Made by a program: the position numbers and the translations under genes. Below, piece after piece: positions 34,301 through 44,141 of a stretch of DNA of 64,000 bases. How positions within the stretch are numbered: position 1 is the stretch's first letter; each line of letters starts with the position of its first letter. Under the pieces are notes generated by a model. It made no database searches and was not told where the DNA came from. It saw nothing but the letters and a program-made list of their open reading frames with translations. Origin of the DNA: Auriscalpium vulgare (lineage: Eukaryota; Basidiomycota; Agaricomycetes; Russulales; Auriscalpiaceae); the NCBI GenBank assembly GCA_019915015.1, contig JAHBBC010000008.1, positions 806,001-870,000 of the forward strand, given 5' to 3'.

Positions 34301-37120
34301 TTACGACCCATCTGCTGTCATCCTGGTGAGCACGACAAGTTTTTACCTCCGCCTCGCGCACTAAATACTTCACGCGTCTTCATCAGAGATTGCACTGCAT
34401 GAACGCTACGGTCATGCTTTTATGACATCTTGCAACACCAGGCGTACTCCCGTAATCGGCACGGCGACTTAGAGGAGGGCTGGGTAGACGCGAAGGCACA
34501 GGGCACCTACGGCATGGCGGCGATATCGGTGAGCACACTCAACTTGGGGGCGTTCAACGCCTTTTCTGTGGCGTCCACCGCGTCTGCTGCGACCAATGTT
34601 CTCCTCCGTGGCCCGCGGAACATTCTGCAGGATGCATGGACGAGGAACACAAGAGCGGCGGCCGACGGTAAGGGTCCTGGAGGTGGTGCCGTCATGGTGC
34701 TGGCAATGGAGATGGAGCCGGTATTTAGGTGACGCAGTCGGCATCAGTCGAGTTCAGGAGAGCAGGCGATGAGGGGACGTGCCCCATCTGTGGAAACCAG
34801 CGTGTGCCCAGGTTGTCGGCTAATCACAGATGGAGGAGCGAGATCCGAGTCTGCGAGAGGTTCGATGAGCTACGCCAGTCTCAGCGTCAACGCGCTCGCG
34901 TTCGCGCTACCATCAACACGCCTCAAGATCGTCCTCGAGGTGAGATCCCCTTGTACGGGAACGCGGCAGGACGGTTCGTCAAAGCACCTAGCAAGCGGGG
35001 CTATCGCTTGGGCATCCGGGCACTCGGCCTCCGGCGTGCAAGATGAACGTATGTGCTGCAAGCCAAACGTGCTTCATTGACACCATCGGTAAGGAGAGGA
35101 CCTCTGTGGAGCTGCTGGACATTCGGCTGCTGGCGGGCAGACCACGCCTGCGAACTAAGTAAGCCCGTCCCGCCTAGAACACGGTTGTTTCTGCCTACCT
35201 TAAAGATCATATCACCTCGTGCTTCCAGGAGACCGTCGCGGCCAGGTTAGAGCATCACGGTTTGCAAAATGCCTGCCTTCAAGACACCGCTGGGAAAAGT
35301 ATGGATGGGAAATATCATTGGTGAGGTATATGTGGCAACCTGTCGCATGGTGAAATCTACAGTCTCTCTATGACTCCCTGTTTACTTACCTTCTACACGT
35401 AGGATTTCTGCGTGCCGTAGATTCGTGCGGAGCGAGAAAGTCCTCACAGCTGGCGGGCGGAAAGCGGCCTTGGCCTGTAGCTCGCTGAGAAATAATCTCG
35501 GCGCTCGGAGTCGAGACAATCTCACCGTATTCTGACAACAAGGAATAACGGAAGGCGGTACGTCGTTCATACGTCGCCCATCACTCACCTCCATTGTTGA
35601 GTCTTCAGAAGCTTTGTCTTCCAGATCGTATCCTCGGTTTCAAAGGCGCCGTGCTCACGTCGACGGCATGCCCGCGGCGGTGTTGCAATGGCTGAAAGGA
35701 GAATTATTGCAGTACTCAAAGGGAACAAGACCCGAAACTGCAAGACAGGGCGGTGTGCTGCGTACGTTCGTCGTGATCCCCGCTCTCGCGCCCAGTCTCG
35801 CTTACGTCGACGCTGTCCAACCGCGCGCGCCTCCTCGCAGCGCTCACTTCGGAGGCAGCTTCGTCCGGCGTGGCCGTCAACACAGCAGCGGTAGGCATTT
35901 ACGGTATCAGGCGAAGCGATCCAGGCGGCCAACAAGAATGAATGACGGTAGGGATGTTTCGCTTAATTTCAGGAGGCGAAATCAGTTGAATACGACCCTG
36001 GCCGCCATGTCCCTGGGGCGCTCGTTGTATACGCACAATGCCACAATTTGCGAGGACGGAGCAATTGATAATCGTCTTTCTTCAGGCAGTTTTGAGAAAC
36101 AAGAGACTGGCATGCGGCTTGTGGCGTGTGGGGTACATGCCATGATCGATGTCGGCATTGTTGCGGAAAGGGAAAAGGTCCGTGTACATTACATGAACGT
36201 GCGAGTATGGCGCGTACCCTATGCCAGTGCGGCAGATGACCTCGCAGGCCGCTCGAGGCCACTTCTGCTGGAGTGGCACAATTGTCACAGGGTGCCGGGA
36301 TGCGGTCGCGTGAACTACATCACCGGGAAGCTGGAAACAGCCGAGCTCGCCGTCTGCTAGGTCTGGATGAGAACGATCGGCGGACTGTAACACTGAATCG
36401 AGAACATGGGACGCGGCAGCTCACAATCACACGGTTCATTCATCATGGAAGAAGAAGGGTGCGTAGTAGGGCGACGTAGACGTCATTCTATTGGGACCGC
36501 CGCCTGTGCAGCGCGATCATCACGGCTCGTCAGCTACCAGAAGCTGCGCAAGGTCCCCGATCATTGGCCTTTACCTATCTATGAGAAGATCACCGAGATG
36601 AATGTATGATATGTCTGAAGACGGACAATAGGAAGTCAGACGAGGGCGTCACGCACGTAGACATTGTGCATTTTACCCACCGTGCTGGGAATCTGTGCAC
36701 CGCAAAAGTTGTATGAGCGGCGGAAAGGACGCGCACTAGCTCCAAGCGAAGATGCCAGGAGCTTCTGCCACGCACAGTGGCCGCCAGCGCAACGGTACAT
36801 GGTTCTCGGGAACCGCAAGCTGAAACGTTCACGTCAGGGTTCCCCTGAATCCGGTCAGCGTGTTCACCTCGAGGCACTTTTGGGGACAAAAGATGAAGTT
36901 AGAAAGAACGAGTGTGAGCAACCAGAGAAGTTCGGAGATCACTTGGAGGCGGAAAGTGGGCTCCGCACACACAGTCGTCGCGGTGACCAAGATGGCGCCG
37001 AGTAGTAGCGCCGAGAACACGGGGGCGCAATTTTTTCAACTTTCGCCTTCCAACAAGTCCGCCCGCGTGCCTTGGTCGACGAAACGAATGATTTCCTAGT
37101 AAAACTCGAAACGTATTCAA
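31371..37120. repeat. Duplicated block D, copy 2 (largely degenerate)
   Basis: This block is paralogous to 6,472-11,500, with long near-identical stretches in 35,050-37,120. The complement frame 36,829-37,020 keeps two candidate membrane helices (LLLGAILVTATTVC and LLWLLTLVLSNFIF) and matches 11,230-11,435. The region equivalent to the 7,899-8,174 frame is shifted here. The plus-strand frame 35,614-36,360 is open but has no recognisable domain. No complete gene model can be supported. Confidence 0.5.
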
Positions 37121-37200
37121 TGAGAGGGAGGATAACCTGGGCAGTAAAGACAGTAAGTAGTGGGTATCAATTCAATGCGAACCAAGCGCGCCGAAGGCTA

Positions 37201-38613
37201 TCACGCTTTCGCTTCGGGTTCATCTCGAGGCATGGGCACGGCAGGAGTACGCGTGATTATGTACCCAGCCGTGCGGTAGACGTGGCGAATCCACCTGAAC
37301 GGACCCAAAATGAAAGAGTCCTTCCTGCCAACAAGGCGAGAGCGAAGCTTCCAGCTCGTCAACGCGCCGCTCACCTCCGCAAATCGGGACGCGACGACGC
37401 CGATGGGCGGACGCATGCTCGGGTCTTCGTGGCACATGTCCGCAACCAGAGGCTTGAGCCATTCGAAGCCGTAGTATTTCTGTTGGAAACAGTGAGAACA
37501 CTTATGTATGCGTACAAGAGTCATACCTGGATGAAATCTTCACGCAGCATGTTTCCGATGTAATAGATGTCCGTAGGGAAGGGATTGTGTAGAGGGCGGT
37601 CACGGTCACGACGATAACCGCGAAATTCCGGCACAGACTTGTCGCCGCCCCAGCGCATAGCGACCAGTGGTGGCCCAAATGCAGGATTGTAGTAGCGGGA
37701 CAATCCAAAGTCGATGAAGTAGTAGCGTGGTGGGCGCTGCGTGCGCGTGTACGACTTTGCAAACCAGTGGAAGTTCTTGCTGCGGTTCATCTTGACTGGA
37801 TGGAAGGACTTCGGATACATCCCGCTCGGATCGAGGACGATGTTTTGACCAGTGCAGTCTCTGCGCGCGGTCAGATGGGTGTATCAAGCAGTATGCATAC
37901 ATCTTACCTATGAGCGATGTGAAGCTCGTGCATGAATTCCATGCCCTGATATAAATCAGCACCATTGCGACCCTTCAGGTGAAGCTGAGATGGCGTACCT
38001 CAATAATCTGCGTGGCGAACGCCACAACCTCTCCGAACGTCCTAAACCGAGGATTGTCGTACGGGCGCATCCGTGGAAGAACAACGAGTGTCATTGATAA
38101 TTCCTCAAGGCGCTTTGTTTCGACGAGGGGGATGCAGTGATTCTTGGGATTCCGCCTATACTGCTCGGAGGAGAACAATTCCGTTATCTCAACTTCTTCG
38201 GGCATGTTGTCGCCACGCAGCCGTTTGAGCATAACCTGCTTATTGTCAACCATACGTGTGGCATCAATGACGAGCGGAGCCTGCGGGGGTCAGTTGTGTT
38301 ACTCGGATGATGCCTCGCGGGCACTCACCATGATCCTCTGCCAATCCTCGAACCAGCTGCGCGGAAGCTTCCACCGAGGTCCAGAAAACATCCTATCCGC
38401 ATGATAACGAGGACGAAGCATGTAGCCAGCTGCCTCTATCGTCTTCTGATGCTCGGCCCAGTATTGTTCACTGTGTAGACGATGCCCAGGGTCTGCTCGA
38501 ATCTGATTGGCCAAAGCTTTGCCCTGCTCTTTGAGTTGCAAGGCAAACGAGTGCGCTTGCTCAATCCTTTGATCGGCATTGGGTTCCAGATCTGAGGACG
38601 GCGAGGGGGGCAT
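37201..38613 (-). CDS. Kinase-like protein K, copy 4 (405 aa)
   Basis: Complete in five exons: 38329-38613, 37999-38280, 37908-37945, 37527-37860 and 37201-37479. Exon 4 is 334 nt against 325 in the other copies, a three-codon insertion in the loop after the APE-like SVPEFR. Landmarks: VMLKRL, HRDCTGQN, IDFGLS, TDIYYIG. The N-terminal exon is the most divergent part (SFALQLKEQGKALANQIRA, probably helical) and ends in the conserved WKLPRSWFEDWQR. The arrangement with B copy 4 is the best preserved of the pairs. A kinase or pseudokinase role is inferred from motifs; the partner and substrate are unknown. Confidence 0.87.
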
Positions 38614-39154
38614 CGTAGGACGAGTGTGTTGGCGTTGGGTGAGTTGGCAACGCTAGGATGAAGGTTGTCGGAGCGTGGGTAATTGAGAACAACAATGCCG
38701 TATTTCCGCGCCTTTTCCGCAAAGCATTGAGCGTCTGACTACAGGCGCCCAGCCAATGTTTCGGGCGTGCGCGCAACGAGAACAATTGATCTCGGCAGCT
38801 GTTGCAAGACCAAAATCCATACGTGTTGGTTTACCATACTTGGGAACATTGTCCTTCGAGAATCGTAGTCGGCTTCCCAAGGAGAGGGCCCGAGATATCT
38901 CAATTGTGGGCTGCCTCTCCTGCTGCCAGTGCTGATGCTGATGAGTTCAGCGTTTACCTGACTTACTTGTATATAAATCCTGACAGAAACCAGCCTGCTT
39001 CATCGTCCTTTCTCCCGCAATTCGTGGTCCTACACTCATCAAGTGCCCTAACTCCGAGTGGTCGTTCGCCGCTTCTCGCTGCTGTACAACCGTCACTATC
39101 CCCAGCCCGTCTTCCTCGCCCTCATCATACTCCCCCACGCGAACTGCTGGCAGT
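38614..39154. promoter_or_regulatory. Shared divergent promoter region of K copy 4 and B copy 4
   Basis: A 541 bp gap with TATATAAA at 38,970-38,977 on the B side, the GGCTTCCCAAGGAGAGGG plus GAGATATCTCAATTG block near 38,870-38,910, and the K-side GAGCGTGGGTAATTGAGAAC block near 38,670. All three recur in the copy 1 intergenic region in the same order. Regulatory function is inferred. Confidence 0.5.
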
Positions 39155-40582
39155 ATGTCTGTCACGGCTGAGGGAGAAAAACTCTTCTCGACTCTTGCTG
39201 CTCAATTCGTTACTGCCACGTTGCACAAACTCTCGAAATCACGTCGCTACGACGAGGCAGCGAAGGATCACAAGTACATAGAAGCAATGGCGACGGAACA
39301 CTGGGACAACATGGATGAGGATTATCGCACCGCGGTCAAAAGCAGCCTTTGGACGTACGTTGACAGCTTCATCCCTATTCTCGTTGTTCCAGATCTAATG
39401 GACTCGCAGAGTTGACGATCAGAGGGCTGACACCGACTCCAAGAAGCATAATATGGTCACAGGATTCTTATCGGTTCGTAAGTACCAGAAGGCAATGAAA
39501 GAAGCGAGATATGTAGTTCAGGTGTGTGCTCTACGTGCGGGGCCCGCATACACACCGGTGCATGCGTTATTGATCTAGTCTTCCGCAGAAAGCATCTGAG
39601 CATGCCGAGACAGTACAAATGCTACGGGAAAGCCGCTTTTATAGGAGTAAAAAAGCCCTTGTTCCGTCTGAAACACCGGCAGTACCTCCACAGGATGCGC
39701 CGAAACCACAGGATGCACCGAAACCACAGGATGCACCGAAACCTCGCGTCAAATTTTCCTTTGCCATTCCTAGCGATGCTTCCGTCGATGGTAAGTGTCG
39801 ATTTTCTCTTCTTTTGGTGGCCGTACTCACAATCTACAGGGGAAAAGGGTGCGATGAAGGCAACTGTGGACGATGACCCAAATCATGTGTACTATGGTCA
39901 TTATACCGTACGGAATATCCAAACCATGAGAATGCGAGACCCTGCGACCGGGATGCTCGTTCCACTCGGTAAGCTGATATCTAAACTGTGTGGCATGTGC
40001 GAGGATCTGATGCATGCTGGATTGCGGGCAACAGTTGAAGTGACTTCTGAGAAATTTGTCGACGGCGGGCTTTACCGCGGCGACAGCCTACCCGGAGCGG
40101 TCAAGAAAGCAGAGGTTGGTTCAATTCACCGAGCGCATTGAATTTTGCTGACCGTTTGGTGGACTTTGTAGACTGTCCCCAAGGTGCTCGCTGTCGAGGC
40201 TCCATCAGCCGAGGGAGCGGCGGTGGGTTGTTTTGACCCGGCGAATTGAATTACGCTGACAACTTGTTTGGCCTTGTAGACTGTCCCCCAGCCGAACACC
40301 CTGGGCACTCCCGCCGACACAGAGACAGACGCAACGGATGCCGTGGATACATCTGACGGCGTCTCGTCTGATGCATCTTCCGACGCTCCGTCTGATGCAT
40401 CTTCCGACGCTCCGTCTGATGCATCTGCCAACGCTCCGAGTGTCGACACCCCGGGCATTTCTATCGAGTTCTCCGAGAACCTTGAGACTGTGGATGTGGA
40501 CAATATGCAGATGGTCGAATCCTATTCGACTTGGATTGCTGTTCAAACCGATCCCTTGTTGGTCTACAATCATTGGGCATAG
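39155..40582 (+). CDS. B-family protein, copy 4 (unknown function, about 358 aa)
   Basis: Seven exons: 39155-39354, 39410-39521, 39589-39790, 39840-39968, 40035-40114, 40172-40222 and 40280-40582. Intron 39,969-40,034 is needed to match the other copies, although this copy would stay open without it. Features in order: an N-terminal helical-looking domain (FSTLAAQFVTATLHKLSKS), a basic stretch (VRKYQKAMKEAR), three tandem PQDAPK repeats in exon 3, the core DDPNHVYYGHY and DPATGMLVP, a small exon starting TVPKV, and an acidic tail with SSDASSDAPSDASSDAPSDA. The tail ends in a conserved ISIEFSENLETVDVDN. The family is unrecognised. Cytosolic or nuclear location is a guess from the absence of signals and the basic patch. 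Confidence 0.7.
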
Positions 40583-40779
40583 CACCAGTGAACGATTCTC
40601 TGTCTCCACGTGGTTCGCTGATATAAGTTCACGATACCGTTTGATATGTATACAGTACTATCGCTGGCTGGCCAAGTGTTCGCGCTGATTTGTTTTGATA
40701 TGTAGAATGATACCCATTATTTATCTCCGATTATGTAGCTACTCGTAGTCTGAATCAAACATTGTTATCTGTTTTTCGA

Positions 40780-42174
40780 AGATAAATCAGCTGGCCACAT
40801 GATAGGTCTGCGCCCCTCTTCCAGGGGAGGTAGAAGCCCATCTCAAACATATACCTGGTGCTAAGTGGACCCCTTGTTCGAAACTGCGTTACCTGCATTG
40901 TGTATCGACACCCGCGGCTGTTTCACATGCCGGGTCCGCGCATGCCACTTGTCAGCGCGCAGAAAAGCCAAAAGAGCTGCCAAGGCATTCAATGCAAATT
41001 AGAAGCGCCAGTGCCCACATTGTAGATCACCCGCAGTTGTTCAGCAAGAGGAAACGCCAGTTATCGTTTTTTCTGTATGACCAGCGTCACCTCAGAGCGA
41101 TGGAATGATCGGGCATCAGTGTGCGGCCGTATGGTGGCCAGAAGACGGGAATGCATTGAAGCGAGATGAGCCGTCGGATGCAGGACGTGGTCGAAATCAA
41201 TCTTACGTGCTGTACGAGAAACTGCAGCTGCCACGCGGGCGTTGAGAAATCGCGCCGATCGCTCTTGCACAAAGAACCTACGGATGTAGTCCATATTGAG
41301 CTGTGTTTATTTCTGTACCGGTGGCATCTCTTGAACTCGTTCTTAATCTCACGAAGGCTCCCTGATGGCGCCACAAAATGGATACGCTCTGATGAGCGCC
41401 CAGCTTCACCGCGGGACCTCAGCGCGGCGTCAGAGCTGTGGGAGCCACCCACAGGCGACGCAAATGCTCTGATTCCGAAGCCAATCCGCCGTCATGGGCC
41501 GCAAGCAGAGTCTCAATGGGAGAACCGGCGACGTGGACCTTATCCCGCTGGGCGGCTACCCACTACGACAACAATATTCAATAATCTACCCTGGAAAGCG
41601 AGACTTCGCGCTCACCGCCATATGCATTCTCGGGGAAAGTGCGCTCTTGTTCCCGAGAAGGCTCTCCGAGGCCTCGTGCCCCATATTTCCAACGTTATGT
41701 AGACTGATACGCATAGGAGCGTCGCCGGGAGCATTGAATATCCGACGCGCTCCTCGTTGTGCTCTGTGGGGATCGCCAGGTCGTGCTTGCATATGTCTGA
41801 ACTCAGGACAGCTGACAGCGTGTGGGTACCTGTGGGTGCGTAGCTGTCTTGGGGCGCATCACCGTGGCAATAACAATAAGAACTGCCAGACAAGTTAGTA
41901 CAAGCAGATTAGAGAAACGAGACAAATGTTGTTCCCGAAGAGATCAGCGCATTGTACGTTGGAGACGACCCACAATGAAGCGTCGCATCGGCAAGTGCTA
42001 GGGTGTTGGCCGGACATGAGGGCGAGATGCACTACATCGTATGAAGGACGTAACGTCGGGGCTGGCGCTAGTATAGCTTCCTACAGTGACACAACAGTTG
42101 GTCAGAGCTCTACAGCTCCTCCATGAGACACGCACCAACGATGAAGCTGTTCAGATGACCGTCAACACCGCCGG
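40780..42174. repeat. Duplicated segments C (copy 4) and E (start)
   Basis: Matches 5,000-6,090 and 15,120-15,900. The complement carries YSMLPATLLCVSVYITLEIW as a candidate helix and, in a shifted frame, NALISSGTTFVSFL, so the frame is broken. The E part continues to about 42,174, where collinearity with unit 2 stops at an inversion. Confidence 0.4.
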
Positions 42175-42470
42175 GCCCGTCAAATCTGCCTACGCTCGTT
42201 CGAGAGCTCCCGCTGTCTCCAGTGTTCTCAGATTGGCAGATACGATCCGCGTGAGTATACACCCATCGGCCCTGGTCATCGGTACGCGCGGGGACTCACG
42301 ATGCAACAAAAAAGCGGGCGACAGCTTCTGCAGATTGGTGCGCGCCCTCGACTCTCAGCGTAGCCGAGTTCTGACGCACTCTAGCTCTCGGCCAAACAGA
42401 CATCTATGGCACCTGCGTTGCCACATGCTGTGATGCGGCCGTAGACCTCCAGGAGAGCCGGTGTTTGACT
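42175..42470. repeat. Inverted copy of part of segment E
   Basis: This stretch matches 16,100-16,390 on the opposite strand. CTGCCTACGCTCGTTCGAGA here corresponds to the complement of TCTCGAATGAGCGTAGGCAG near 16,354. Units 2 and 3 share the other orientation, so the inversion is specific to unit 4. No coding content is assigned. Confidence 0.7.
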
Positions 42471-42698
42471 CACTACTGCCGATCGAACGGCTCGCAGAAA
42501 ATGGTGGCCGAGACGACCGGCCCGGGCAGGCTCCGGCGGGTTACCGGGCCGCGGGGTACAGCATCCGACGTGACGTCTGCTCGCCACCCGGCTCGGTATT
42601 GTTCGAGAGCGTTGACCATGTAGCTATCCAAGGCCCGTCGTGTGGCCCATCAACCCACCAACTCATTCTTTACTCACTCCCTCACGCCCATCCTCAAC

Positions 42699-42866
42699 AT
42701 GAGCGAAGCCGCTCGGGCTCACATCGCCGACGTCCTCGCTTTCGAATCCCCATTTCCGCCTGACTCACTTGTCCCGCACGGCGGTCTGAGAGACTACGAA
42801 GAGTGGTGGGTCAAGCACCGCGATTGGCTCCAGGAACGCGGATTCCTGGTTCCGTCTAGGGACTAG
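42699..42866 (+). pseudogene. K' kinase fragment (first exon only)
   Basis: It encodes a 55-residue N-terminal piece with DYEEWWVKHRDWLQERGF, equivalent to EEDWWTEHREWLATCGY of the gene at 30,039. The frame then ends at TAG where the others continue with an RRRY or RPRY motif. No further kinase exon follows before the retrotransposon. A truncated duplicate. Confidence 0.65.
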
Positions 42867-42955
42867 GTCTTCAGAGCACAGTGGCCTCGCCTTTTATGGC
42901 AATCACACCTTGTGAGCGTGATGTGAGCGTGACGTGAGCCTGTGATGGTTGCGTG

Positions 42956-43456
42956 ATGGCGCCCGCGTGCCCCTTTCGTGTTGCTTTCATCGCTGCTTTC
43001 TACATTATGCTTAAAAGACGCCCTTCTCCGGACATTTTTTCGCGAGTTGTTCGAACTCGAGTGGACGAAGAGAGTTGTTCATGCTCTGAAGGTACGGGCT
43101 TGCGTATGAGGGAATACGTCTCTGATTTTTCTTAGAATATCTCACCCCTGTGCTGTCGAGCGGTGGGCCGATCCTCATGTCCGAGGATGAGCCCGAGTTG
43201 CTCGAGTTTTTGTCTTTTGATTCTCGCGTCTGTCGGCGCTGTGGTATGTGGGAAAAACGGCCGGCGGGTTTATGCTGACCTTGCCTAGGTGTCGTGCGGA
43301 GGTCTGTGCTCGGCGCCGACAACGATACTATCGGTGCTCGCGGACTTGACGTCAACGGCTCGTCGAACGCAGGCTTTGCCGCGAGCCGGTGTGAGGTTGA
43401 CGCCGGCGAGACGACTGTGTTCTCTGCGTTGGAGCGCTGTGCGTGCTCCGACGGTA
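42956..43456 (+). pseudogene. Possible spliced gene cut by the LTR of element A
   Basis: A three-exon model is open: 42956-43091, 43136-43243 and 43289-43456, with two 44-45 bp introns. The second has textbook signals (GTATGT..GCTGAC..CTAG). The product has acidic and cysteine-rich segments (SEDEPELLEF, CRRC, ERCACSDG) but no family I recognise. The frame hits the first bases of the LTR and stops. A competing open frame of 163 codons runs on the complement (43,011-43,502) but begins inside the LTR, so I prefer the plus model. Confidence 0.35.
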
Positions 43457-44069
43457 TGTGACGGGAGAAAGAGGCCCGGAGGTAACGCGGGCAGAAGGTC
43501 ATCAGTCTCGACGCAGGACGCTATTAGATTACTGTACAATAGATTAGATTAGTCGGAGTTTGAAGATGTCTGTAAGTATATAAGTCGTGTACTGACAGCA
43601 TCGTGCATCATCAATACAACGTGTTTCTTTTTCTTTCTCTTTTTCTCGTCTCTTCGCCTTCCTCAATTCTCTTCAAGTCTCCCTCAGGCAAAGTAGTTGC
43701 TAGTCGACTACGAGAATCGACGACGCGACGACGCGACGAGTCACGAGCGCGTGAGGCTTCTCGAGCGCCAACAGCGCGCCCACAGAACCACACACGCGCG
43801 ACGCACTTGGGCCGTCGGCGCCTCGCCCTTCTCTCTCTCGAGCCAGTCACCAGGAGGAAGCCTCCTAACGACTGAGCTCCCGCTCGGGCCTTGCGCCTAC
43901 GGGCGTGATCACATCTCCTCGCCCTCCACTCCTTCCGTGCTACGGAGGAGGTCTGTCAACACGGGGAAGCCCCGTACCGACAGGACTACACACCTTTGGT
44001 TCCTCCCTGAGCTCGTCTCTCGCCCGTCCTACGCCCGAATCTCGAGACTCACCTATCAGAGGCGTCTCA
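43457..44069 (+). repeat. 5' LTR of retrotransposon A (613 bp)
   Basis: Begins TGTGACGG and ends GTCTCA, keeping the TG..CA rule. It matches, in opposite orientation, the LTRs at 51,223-51,837 and 63,145-63,759 with visible substitutions and small indels. TATATAAG at 43,577-43,584 is a likely promoter TATA box. The 5 bp before it are CGGTA; the partner duplication lies outside the window. Confidence 0.9.
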
Positions 44070-44073
44070 AAGG

Positions 44074-44088
44074 TGGACACATCCGGAA
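44074..44088 (+). promoter_or_regulatory. Putative primer binding site of element A
   Basis: TGGACACATCCGGAA starts 4 nt after the LTR and begins with TGG, as expected for pairing with a tRNA 3' CCA end. The same 15 bases sit at the equivalent place in element B (63,126-63,140, complement). The priming tRNA is not identified. Confidence 0.45.
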
Positions 44089-44141
44089 CGTAGGACACGA
44101 AGACCGGTCCTGAGGAACTTTCTTCGCAAGTCGGGAACAGT

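Noticed and set aside
43011..43502. 163-codon minus-strand frame near element A
   Set aside because: It would start inside the LTR, and the plus strand offers a spliced model with better signals. I give that model low confidence as well.
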